From Pseudomonadota bacterium (GTDB taxonomy: Bacteria > Pseudomonadota > Gammaproteobacteria > Burkholderiales > JABEVD01), in assembly GCA_021811205.1 (NCBI GenBank), contig JAJZPK010000073.1, forward strand, positions 1 through 11,085: 11,085 bases of DNA. The letters run 5' to 3'. Each line of letters starts with the position of its first letter. The first letter of the stretch is position 1. The notes beneath the pieces were generated by a model. That model saw only the letters and a list, made by a program, of their open reading frames with translations. It did no database searches and had not been told where the DNA came from. The translations under genes and the position numbers were made by a program. Below are positions 1-5,459 of the stretch, in pieces.

Positions 1-276
1 CATTTCAAGCATGCGTCGGGTCACGAGAAAGCCCCCGAACACGTTGATTGCCGCGAGCGTCACCGCAATCGCCCCGACGATCGTTCCGAAATCGATCTTG
101 GAAGGGCCGGCTGCAAGCATCGCGCCGACGATGATGATGCCGCTGATCGCATTGGTCACCGCCATGAGCGGGGTATGCAGCGCCGGCGTGACGTTCCACA
201 CGACATGGTAGCCGACGAAAATTGCCAGAACGAAAACCGTGAGATTGATGATGAATGGATCGACTGCGCCGCCCAT
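1..276 (-). CDS. pntAB: NAD(P) transhydrogenase subunit alpha part 2 (PntAB), C-terminus cut by window edge
   Basis: This is the small membrane subunit of the proton-translocating nicotinamide nucleotide transhydrogenase. The complex sits in the inner membrane and uses proton-motive force to drive NADH + NADP+ to NAD+ + NADPH. The 92 visible codons run from ATG at 276 to the window edge, so only a few C-terminal residues should be missing (family length about 95-105). Three hydrophobic helices are visible, at roughly residues 8-28, 40-57 and 62-84. The conserved stretch [13 protein letters not shown] (34-46), typical of PntAB, links the first two. A Shine-Dalgarno (AAGGAGA) precedes the ATG, and the gap from the pntAA stop is only 10 bases, so the two genes are one operon. 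In E. coli this segment is fused to domain I in a single PntA; here it is separate, as in Rhodospirillum rubrum. Confidence 0.93.
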   Translation of the reverse strand, partial: MGGAVDPFIINLTVFVLAIFVGYHVVWNVTPALHTPLMAVTNAISGIIIVGAMLAAGPSKIDFGTIVGAIAVTLAAINVFGGFLVTRRMLEM

Positions 277-286
277 GGAATTCTCC

Positions 287-1399
287 TTACTTTTTGACCA
301 GTTCGCCGTTCAATGCAATGAGGGTACCGGAGACGATCTCGTCTTCCCGGTTGATATTCAGTTCCCCGGTTTTCGCGTCGAACAGCAGATTGATGAAATT
401 CAGCATGTTGCGCGCATAAAGCGCGCTCGCATCCGCCGCCACCATGGCGGGCAGGTTGCTGTAGCCGATCAGGGTCACGCCATGCTTTTCCACAACCTGA
501 TCCTTTTCGGAAAGCGGACAGTTGCCGCCGAATTCGACAGCCATGTCGACGACCACGGAACCATGCCGCATCGCCTTGACCGTTTCTTCCTGTAGCAGGA
601 CCGGGGCCGGCCTTCCCGGGATCAATGCGGTCGTGATCACGATGTCGGACTGGATCGCCCTGGCATGGATGAGCTCGGCCTGCTTTCTCTTGTAATCCTC
701 TGACATCTCCTTGGCATAGCCGCCCGATGTCTCTGCGCTTTCCCCCTCTGCGAGCGGCACTTCGACGAATTTCGCGCCCAGACTCAGCACCTGCTCCTTG
801 ACCGCCGGCCTCACGTCGAAGGCCTCGATCACGGCACCCAGCCGTTTTGCCGTGGCAATCGCCTGCAGCCCTGCCACCCCAACGCCCAGAATCAGCACGC
901 GCGCAGCCTTCACCGTTCCGGCCGCAGTCATCAGCATGGGGAAGAAGCGTCCGTAGGCGTTCGCAGCGAGCATCACAGACTTGTATCCGCCAATGTTCGC
1001 CTGGGAAGACAGCACGTCCATGCTCTGTGCACGACTGATGCGCGGAATCGATTCCATGGCAAATGCGGTGAGGCCGTGCGCAGCATAGGCAGCCATCTTC
1101 TCCATGTCATGGGGAGTCAGCATTCCGGCAACGATGCTTCCTTTTTTGGCGAGCCCGAATTCGGATTCCTCGAGCCCTCTCACCTTCAGAACGAGATCGG
1201 ATGCGGCATAGAGCTCGGCAGCGGAACCCACGATCTTCGCCCCTGCCGCCTCGAATTCGCCGTCCTCGATGTTCGCGCCAAGTCCTGCGCCCGACTGGAC
1301 GAATATTGAATGCTGGCCCGCGAGCTTTTTCACCGTCTCGGGGGTCGCAGCGACCCGCTTCTCCCCCGCCCTGACCTCAAGAGGGATGCCTATCTGCAT
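287..1399 (-). CDS. pntAA: NAD(P) transhydrogenase subunit alpha part 1 (PntAA), NAD(H)-binding domain I
   Basis: This is the soluble, cytoplasmic-side domain I of the proton-pumping transhydrogenase, which binds NAD(H) and exchanges hydride with the NADP(H) domain of PntB. It is 370 residues long, the usual size for the split subunit. The N-terminal AlaDH/PNT domain starts with the typical [18 protein letters not shown]. The Rossmann-like NAD-binding domain contains GVGVAG at 172-177, followed by an EAFDVRP segment with D195. The RQD loop involved in NAD binding is intact: by motif spacing R120, Q125, D128 and S131 match R127, Q132, D135 and S138 of the R. rubrum protein. ATG at 1399 is preceded by a GGGAGA-like ribosome site and gives the canonical N-terminus. 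It is the first gene of the operon, followed by pntAB. The related enzyme alanine dehydrogenase is unlikely because pntAB is next door. Confidence 0.96.
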   Translation of the reverse strand: MQIGIPLEVRAGEKRVAATPETVKKLAGQHSIFVQSGAGLGANIEDGEFEAAGAKIVGSAAELYAASDLVLKVRGLEESEFGLAKKGSIVAGMLTPHDMEKMAAYAAHGLTAFAMESIPRISRAQSMDVLSSQANIGGYKSVMLAANAYGRFFPMLMTAAGTVKAARVLILGVGVAGLQAIATAKRLGAVIEAFDVRPAVKEQVLSLGAKFVEVPLAEGESAETSGGYAKEMSEDYKRKQAELIHARAIQSDIVITTALIPGRPAPVLLQEETVKAMRHGSVVVDMAVEFGGNCPLSEKDQVVEKHGVTLIGYSNLPAMVAADASALYARNMLNFINLLFDAKTGELNINREDEIVSGTLIALNGELVKK

Positions 1400-1433
1400 T
1401 TCGATTTCTCCCGTCCAGCTACAAAATTATTGG

Positions 1434-1463
1434 ATTTTAACCCGGAATGGCGGCTTTCCCCAA
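1434..1463 (-). promoter_or_regulatory. Candidate sigma-70-type promoter of the pnt operon
   Basis: Reading the minus strand, TAAAAT occurs at 1439-1434, with a weak TTGGGG -35 at 1463-1458 and an 18-base spacer. A transcript from here would have a leader of roughly 28 bases before the pntAA ATG at 1399. The -10 is a good match and the -35 only partial, so this is inference from motif and position. Confidence 0.4.
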
Positions 1464-1638
1464 GTTGCATTTAGCAAGGCTCGGCGGCTTCGCTTGACAC
1501 ATTGACAGCGCGCATCATCACGGCGCGGCGAGAGCAAGCTAACGCACGAACCAAAGGAAATGACCATGGACATATTTTTTAATAATAAACAGAATGTTGC
1601 GCAATTTCGAAAAAACCTTTTTAATGACATGGTTTTTA

Positions 1639-1647
1639 TGTTATAAG
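1639..1647 (+). promoter_or_regulatory. Candidate extended -10 promoter for the small membrane-protein genes
   Basis: TG-N-TATAAG sits at the right end of the AT-rich tract. The sequence 17 bases upstream (TTTTAA, 1619-1624) matches a -35 poorly, which an extended -10 can tolerate. Use of this site implies a leader of about 125 bases before the ATG at 1781. An alternative is TTTAAT at 1620-1625 with TTGCGC at 1597-1602 (17-base spacer). This is inferred from motifs only. Confidence 0.35.
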
Positions 1648-1662
1648 GATGCTTGCGTCGAC

Positions 1663-1755
1663 ATGAAAATGTTGCCGCAAAGTTCCATGTCAACAAAGAG
1701 GAGAAAAGGGAAGGCATCCGAAGGAATCCAAACGGACACTGCCTATTACATCTAA
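1663..1755 (+). other. Possible small ORF in the leader (30 codons)
   Basis: ATG at 1663 opens 30 codons ending with TAA at 1753-1755, about 14 bases before the ribosome site of the next gene. The product would be strongly basic in the middle (KRRKGK, residues 12-17) and end in TAYYI. The only upstream SD-like element (AAGGAT, 1645-1650) is 12 bases from the ATG, which is too far to be convincing. The ATG also lies inside one arm of the GACATG/CATGTC inverted repeat. It could be a leader peptide or chance; I lean to chance. Confidence 0.15.
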
Positions 1756-1768
1756 AGCAATTCGCTTG

Positions 1769-1774
1769 AGGAGG
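1769..1774 (+). promoter_or_regulatory. Ribosome binding site AGGAGG deciding the start of the first small membrane protein
   Basis: A perfect AGGAGG lies six bases before ATG 1781 and three before ATG 1778. The spacing favours 1781. It excludes the upstream in-frame TTG at 1766, which precedes the site. Confidence 0.7.
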
Positions 1775-1780
1775 GTAATG

Positions 1781-2062
1781 ATGGAAAGCAGGAGTTTATC
1801 GAGCAGGGCATTTTGGGCAACCATCGTTGGCGGCATGCTGACCGGAATGGGGAACGGAAGCGTGTTTGGTGCAGCGACGATGTGTCTGGTAGGGCGAGGT
1901 TCTTTCGGAAACTGGGGCGGAGATGGTCATCTCGCCTACAATCCCTACACCTTTAGCGGCTTCGTAGACTGGTGTATGATTGTCTTCGGTGTCGCCTATG
2001 TCATCATCCTGGCGATTTCGATGTCCCGCCACGGCGCGCTTGAGGCACAGGCGCACAGCTGA
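1781..2062 (+). CDS. Small glycine-rich inner-membrane protein, unrecognised
   Basis: I do not recognise this 93-residue protein. It has two hydrophobic segments, about residues 11-37 and 61-82, joined by a glycine-rich polar loop (GRGSFGNWGGDGHLAYNPY, 38-56). The first segment contains a regular glycine zipper: G18, G22, G26 and G30 spaced GxxxGxxxGxxxG. Such motifs favour tight helix packing and oligomer formation, so a self-associating membrane protein is a reasonable inference, but no function follows. Single Cys residues fall in both helices (C35, C65). The start is set by the AGGAGG at 1769; ATG 1778 is the only close alternative. The gene has a long AT-rich leader and is followed 9 bases later by a terminator-like hairpin, so it may be expressed more strongly than the next gene. 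Its neighbour at 2123 is similar in size and style. Confidence 0.75.
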   Translation: MESRSLSSRAFWATIVGGMLTGMGNGSVFGAATMCLVGRGSFGNWGGDGHLAYNPYTFSGFVDWCMIVFGVAYVIILAISMSRHGALEAQAHS

Positions 2063-2071
2063 AATGCATTA

Positions 2072-2098
2072 AGGTCCGGCGTGAGCCGGACCTCTTTT
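2072..2098 (+). terminator. Intrinsic terminator or attenuator hairpin between the two small membrane-protein genes
   Basis: A perfect 9-base-pair stem (AGGTCCGGC at 2072-2080 with GCCGGACCT at 2085-2093) encloses a GTGA tetraloop and is followed by CTTTT. The stem is strong but the T-run short, so partial readthrough into the downstream gene is possible. That gene's SD begins at 2111, outside the hairpin. Confidence 0.75.
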
Positions 2099-2110
2099 CA
2101 ACCTGCTGAA

Positions 2111-2116
2111 AAGGAG
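2111..2116 (+). promoter_or_regulatory. Ribosome binding site AAGGAG deciding the start of the second small membrane protein
   Basis: AAGGAG lies six bases before ATG 2123. This selects 2123 over the in-frame GTG at 2081, which lies in the terminator loop. Confidence 0.75.
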
Positions 2117-2122
2117 CAGCGT

Positions 2123-2422
2123 ATGCAGCTCGATGCGCAGAAGGATTTGAGTTATTACATGGTCAGATGGCTGACTTTCGGTGCAATCGCCGGCGTTTTC
2201 TCGCCCATCGTATCCCACAACGCCATAACGGCAGGCTTCGTTTGGGGAGAAAAAGCGCAGCACCTTGTCTGGGGGCTCCTGTTCGGGGCGGCCTGCGGCT
2301 ATACCTTCACCTGGCTTCAGAACAGATTCAACATGAAACGGGATCGGACTCGCACGTGGGGAATCATCGCCGTAATCTGGACGGGTTTCAATATTGCTTT
2401 CGCAGGAATGGCCTTCATTTAG
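2123..2422 (+). CDS. Small multi-pass membrane protein, unrecognised
   Basis: This is a 99-residue protein that I cannot assign to a family. Hydrophobic segments lie at about residues 14-33, 46-65 and 79-98, suggesting three membrane passes. A basic stretch (NRFNMKRDRTR, 67-77) separates the last two and by the positive-inside rule probably faces the cytoplasm. The second helix has G51, G55 and G59 in a GxxxGxxxG zipper, and the first has G20 and G24. This glycine-zipper habit is shared with the gene at 1781, although I see no clear sequence identity between the two proteins. It is rich in Trp and Phe (W16, W41, W50, W64, W79, W86). The start is fixed by the AAGGAG at 2111. It lies downstream of a terminator-like hairpin on the same strand, so it either depends on readthrough or has its own promoter, which I could not identify. 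Confidence 0.75.
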   Translation: MQLDAQKDLSYYMVRWLTFGAIAGVFSPIVSHNAITAGFVWGEKAQHLVWGLLFGAACGYTFTWLQNRFNMKRDRTRTWGIIAVIWTGFNIAFAGMAFI

Positions 2423-2461
2423 GGCGTGTTACCGCTAATTCCTTGCCGGGCGGAAACGGGC

Positions 2462-2467
2462 TAAAAT
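2462..2467 (+). promoter_or_regulatory. Candidate -10 element for the metallophosphoesterase gene
   Basis: TAAAAT lies 27 bases before ATG 2494, implying a leader of about 20 bases. No -35 is well spaced: TTGCCG at 2443-2448 leaves only a 13-base spacer. The same motif in a similar position occurs before the antiporter gene at the right end of the window. Confidence 0.3.
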
Positions 2468-2493
2468 GCCTTGTCCAAACCACCGTACCGGCA

Positions 2494-3711
2494 ATGCGCT
2501 TCTTGACGGCCATCCTGGCATGCTTTCTGATCTTTCCTGCCCTTTCGTGGGGAAAGGGGGACATCGCTTTCATCCTGAAAACGGCGGACGGCAAGAGTCT
2601 CGTCCGCATCATCACCGCTAAAGAAGCATGCCCTTCAGTGCGCTTCGACGGCCGAAAAGCGGCCATGCGCGTGCGCTCGACCCCGTCCGCCAATTTCCCG
2701 GCCCTGGTATGCGAAGCATCCGTGCCCCATGGCGTAAAAAGGATTTCCGCCGGGGAAATTCGTCTGCCCGCTCCCGCCCCCGAATTCAGGCGCATTGTCC
2801 TGATCGGGGATACGGGATGCAGGCAGAAGGGCCATACCTTCCAGGATTGCGCAAGAGCTTGGCCGTTCGAGCGCATCAGCCGCGCGGCAGCAGCCTTCAG
2901 GCCCGATCTGGTAATCCATGTCGGGGATTACCTTTATCGCGAAGCATCCTGCCCGGAATGCGCGCATGACGTTCACGGCTACGGCTTCGATTCATGGAAT
3001 GCTGACTTCTTCTCCCCCGCAAAAACGCTTCTCGAGGCAGCGCCCTGGGTTGTCGCGAGAGGCAATCACGAGTCGTGCCAACGGGCAGGCAAGGGATGGT
3101 TCCTTTTTCTCGATCCGGGACCCTTTTCAGAATCATGCAGCGATTACAGCACGCCCTATTCAGTTCCGATCTCGAAAAGTACGCAGCTGATCGTGTTCGA
3201 TTCGTCGAGCCCCGATTTCGCCGAAAGGCATTATCCGTCCGAATTCGAAACCGTAGCCAGGCTCGCCGCCAGAATGCCTCACAGCTTCTTCATCAGCCAC
3301 CATCCTTTGCTCGGTTTTTCGGAGTGGCGCGACAAGCTCTACCCTGGCAACGAGGTTTTGCAGAGCGCCCTCCACCAAACCAACACCGGCCATTTCTATC
3401 CGCCTGGAATCGACGCGGCCTTCCACGGGCACGTGCACTTGTTCGAAGCGCTGGATTTCGAAAACGGCTACCCGGCCACCTTCGTCTCGGGCAATTCCGG
3501 AACGGCGCTGGATGAGGCATTGCCTGAAAAGCTGCCGGAAGGTGCCGCTCCGTATCCCGGCGCGATCGTCAGAAATTATTTTTCTACCGACAAATTCGGC
3601 TTCATGACGCTGGAGAAGAAAAAGAAGGGCTGGCTCGTCACGGAAAGGGACCAATATGGAAAGCAGGTCTGGCGCTGCGTGCTTTCCGGAAAACAGTGTT
3701 CGAGTCCATGA
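2494..3711 (+). CDS. Secreted purple-acid-phosphatase-like metallophosphoesterase
   Basis: This 405-residue calcineurin-like phosphoesterase is probably periplasmic. Residues 1-18 form a signal peptide (MRFLTAILACFLIFPALS) with likely cleavage after ALS. The five metal-site blocks of the purple acid phosphatase type are all present in order: GDTG (D106), GDYLY (D145, Y148), GNHE (N191, H192), ISHH (H270) and GHVH (H313, H315). The GDxxY form, with a Tyr ligand, points to the PAP-like branch, in which a two-metal centre hydrolyses phosphomonoesters or diesters; the substrate cannot be read from sequence. About ten Cys residues (for example C109, C119, C153, C156, C195, C215) suggest disulfides, which fits export. 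ATG 2494 was chosen because it begins the signal peptide, but it lacks a clear Shine-Dalgarno. The open frame extends upstream to 2167 only as a shadow of the previous gene. The stop overlaps the methyltransferase start (ATGA), implying translational coupling. Confidence 0.88.
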   Translation: MRFLTAILACFLIFPALSWGKGDIAFILKTADGKSLVRIITAKEACPSVRFDGRKAAMRVRSTPSANFPALVCEASVPHGVKRISAGEIRLPAPAPEFRRIVLIGDTGCRQKGHTFQDCARAWPFERISRAAAAFRPDLVIHVGDYLYREASCPECAHDVHGYGFDSWNADFFSPAKTLLEAAPWVVARGNHESCQRAGKGWFLFLDPGPFSESCSDYSTPYSVPISKSTQLIVFDSSSPDFAERHYPSEFETVARLAARMPHSFFISHHPLLGFSEWRDKLYPGNEVLQSALHQTNTGHFYPPGIDAAFHGHVHLFEALDFENGYPATFVSGNSGTALDEALPEKLPEGAAPYPGAIVRNYFSTDKFGFMTLEKKKKGWLVTERDQYGKQVWRCVLSGKQCSSP

Positions 3712-4331
3712 AAAAGGAAGCGCTCGAAGACATCGCTTCAAGAACGCTCGCGCAATACGCTTCTCGCGCGCAGCCCTTTTTCGAAGGCACGAAGGACCAC
3801 GATGTCAGCCAGAACATCGATGCATTGCTGAAACACATCGTCAACAATGCGCCCTTATCCATCCTCGACTTCGGCTGCGGCCCGGGACGGGATCTCAAGG
3901 CCTTCTCGAGCATGGGGCATCATGCGGTGGGGCTGGAAGGATGCGGCGAATTCGTCACAATGGCACGGGAATACAGCGGATGCGAAGTATGGCATCAGAA
4001 TTTCCTCGAGCTCGACCTGCCCGAATCCCGCTTCGATGGCATTTTCGCCAATGCCTCCCTGTTCCACGTCCCCTGCGAAGCGCTCCCGCGCGTGCTGCGC
4101 GAGCTTCATGCGGCGCTCAAGGCTGAGGGCGTGCTTTTCAGCTCAAATCCCCGAGGAGCGAACGAGGAAGAATGGAGAGGCGGCCGCTTTGGCGCCTATC
4201 ACGATATCGAGTCCTGGCGCGCCTACATGAATGAAGCGGGGTTTTGCGAGCTCGCGCATTATTACCGCCCACCAGGACTGCCTATCGAGGCGCAGCCCTG
4301 GCTCGCCAGCGTATGGCGCAAGATGGGTTAG
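3708..4331 (+). CDS. Class I SAM-dependent methyltransferase
   Basis: This is a 207-residue cytoplasmic protein with a single Rossmann-type methyltransferase domain. Motif I is ILDFGCGPGRD (52-62), the glycine-rich SAM loop. The acidic residue at the end of strand 2 is E77 (AVGLEG). Motif IV is RFDGIFANASLFHVP (108-122), followed by LPRVLRELHAALKAEGVLF (126-144), the usual helix and strand after it. It fits the Methyltransf_11/25-like group; the methyl acceptor (small molecule, lipid or protein) is not evident. ATG 3708 overlaps the phosphoesterase TGA by four bases and is the likely coupled start. GTG 3696 in the same frame is an alternative with a GGAA-like site upstream. No export signal is present, so this enzyme and its secreted partner act in different compartments even though they are co-translated. 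Confidence 0.85.
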   Translation: MKKEALEDIASRTLAQYASRAQPFFEGTKDHDVSQNIDALLKHIVNNAPLSILDFGCGPGRDLKAFSSMGHHAVGLEGCGEFVTMAREYSGCEVWHQNFLELDLPESRFDGIFANASLFHVPCEALPRVLRELHAALKAEGVLFSSNPRGANEEEWRGGRFGAYHDIESWRAYMNEAGFCELAHYYRPPGLPIEAQPWLASVWRKMG

Positions 4332-4334
4332 AAT
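4329..4334 (+). promoter_or_regulatory. Candidate -10 element for hisC
   Basis: TAGAAT begins with the TAG stop codon of the methyltransferase gene and lies 23 bases before ATG 4358, implying a leader of about 17 bases. No convincing -35 is seen at 16-18 bases upstream. Read-through transcription from the upstream pair is equally possible. Confidence 0.25.
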
Positions 4335-4357
4335 AGTCCTTTTTGAACGAACCGAAC

Positions 4358-5428
4358 ATGAGCCGATACTGGAGCGAGGTCGTCAGCCGACTTACACCCT
4401 ATGTCCCGGGTGAGCAGCCCAAGATGGACAACCTCATCAAGCTGAACACCAACGAGAATCCCTATCCCCCTTCGCCGCAAGCGATCGAGGCAGTCAGGCG
4501 CGAGGCGGATGCTTCCCTGAGACTCTACCCGGATCCCAACTCGGACCGCCTGAAGGCTGCCATCTCGAAATTTTACGGCATCGAACCCAATTGCGTTTTC
4601 GTCGGAAACGGATCCGACGAGGTGCTCGCGCACGTATTCAACGCGCTCCTCAAGCACGACAACCCCATCCTTTTCCCCGACGTGACCTACAGCTTCTACC
4701 CGGTCTATGCGAAGCTCTACGACATCGAATTCGAAGCCTTGCCGCTCGACGGCAATTTTGCCATCGACGTCAAGGATTATTTCAGACCGAATGGCGGCAT
4801 CATCTTCCCCAATCCCAATGCGCCGACAGGCTGCCTGCTGCCATTGCATGCAATAGAAGCGCTCGCCGAAAAGAATCGCGAATCCGTGCTCGTCGTGGAC
4901 GAAGCCTACATCGATTTCGGCGGGGAATCGGCCATTTTGCTGACGAAGCAATACCCCAACCTGCTCGTGATCCAGACGCTTTCCAAATCGCGCTCGCTCG
5001 CAGGGCTCAGGGTCGGATTTGCCGTCGGCCATCCCGAACTGATCGAAGCGCTCGAGCGCATCAAGAACAGCTTCAATTCCTACCCGCTCGGGCGCCCTGC
5101 GATTTCCGGTGCGGTTGCCGCTTTCGAAGACAGGGATTATTTTGAGACGACCCGCAGAAAGGTCATCGCAAGCCGAGAAAGACTCATCGAAGGACTGGAT
5201 GCGCTCGGATTCTCCGTGTTGCCCTCTGCAGCCAACTTCGTTTTCGCGAGGCACCCGAAATGGGACGCCGCAGCGCTTGCAGCAAGGCTAAGGGAGGAAC
5301 GCATCATCGTGAGGCATTTCAGGCAGCCCAGAATCGACCAGTTCCTGCGCATCACCGTGGGTACCGATGCGCAGTGCGGCAAGCTACTCGACTGCCTGAA
5401 AATTCTTTGTCCGCAAGATGGCATATAA
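4358..5428 (+). CDS. hisC: Histidinol-phosphate aminotransferase (HisC)
   Basis: This is a PLP-dependent class I/II aminotransferase that converts imidazole acetol phosphate plus glutamate to L-histidinol phosphate plus 2-oxoglutarate in histidine biosynthesis, in the cytoplasm. At 356 residues it has the standard length. Family signatures are [13 protein letters not shown] (28-40), VGNGSDEVL (82-90), PNPNAPTG (151-158, N155), VVDEAYIDF (179-187, D181 and Y184), [14 protein letters not shown] (207-220) with Schiff-base Lys K210, and FLRITVGT (329-336) with the substrate-carboxylate Arg R331. ATG 4358 gives the usual N-terminus; an in-frame TTG at 4343 would add five residues. There is no obvious Shine-Dalgarno. 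No other his genes adjoin it, so it stands outside a his operon in this window. HisC-type enzymes can also act on aromatic amino acids, so a broader role is possible. Confidence 0.93.
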   Translation: MSRYWSEVVSRLTPYVPGEQPKMDNLIKLNTNENPYPPSPQAIEAVRREADASLRLYPDPNSDRLKAAISKFYGIEPNCVFVGNGSDEVLAHVFNALLKHDNPILFPDVTYSFYPVYAKLYDIEFEALPLDGNFAIDVKDYFRPNGGIIFPNPNAPTGCLLPLHAIEALAEKNRESVLVVDEAYIDFGGESAILLTKQYPNLLVIQTLSKSRSLAGLRVGFAVGHPELIEALERIKNSFNSYPLGRPAISGAVAAFEDRDYFETTRRKVIASRERLIEGLDALGFSVLPSAANFVFARHPKWDAAALAARLREERIIVRHFRQPRIDQFLRITVGTDAQCGKLLDCLKILCPQDGI

Positions 5429-5429
5429 T
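5424..5429 (+). promoter_or_regulatory. Candidate -10 element for the RND permease gene
   Basis: This is a perfect TATAAT that contains the hisC TAA stop codon (5426-5428). It lies 30 bases before ATG 5460. The -35 position (AATTCT at 5401-5406, 17-base spacer) is a poor match, so activator dependence or co-transcription with hisC remains possible. Confidence 0.4.
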
Positions 5430-5459
5430 GCAAGTTCGATGGCCTAGAACGCCCAATCA

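Larger units (their letters stand above)
1400..1777. other. Divergent intergenic region with AT-rich core
   Basis: This stretch of about 380 bases lies between pntAA (leftward) and the small membrane-protein gene (rightward). Its left third has ordinary GC and carries two TTGACA hexamers eight bases apart (1494-1499 and 1502-1507), neither with a matching -10 at 17 bases. The centre, about 1571-1650, is strikingly AT-rich. It holds an extended -10 candidate (TGTTATAAG, 1639-1647). The right third would be the transcribed leader. It contains an inverted repeat, GACATG at 1660-1665 and CATGTC at 1686-1691, purine-rich SD-like sequence around 1696-1712, and an open 30-codon frame at 1663-1755. 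I see no tRNA or known riboswitch. Confidence 0.6.

Noticed and set aside
1427..1717. Minus-strand 96-codon frame in the divergent intergenic region
   Set aside because: It overlaps the candidate pnt promoter and the AT-rich tract. Its Cys/Ser/Arg-rich product has no recognisable features and no ribosome site.
1663..1755. Leader small ORF as a confirmed gene
   Set aside because: It has no properly spaced ribosome site and its ATG sits in an inverted repeat. It is listed only as a low-confidence feature.
2081..2122. GTG start at 2081 for the second small membrane protein
   Set aside because: The codon lies in the loop of a terminator hairpin; ATG 2123 has AAGGAG at ideal spacing.
2167..2493. 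N-terminal extension of the metallophosphoesterase to 2167
   Set aside because: It overlaps the second small membrane-protein gene in another frame, is Arg/His-rich, and would bury the signal peptide.
4328..5254. Minus-strand open frame (308 codons) opposite hisC
   Set aside because: It is a shadow of hisC with no family features, and the hisC frame has all catalytic residues.
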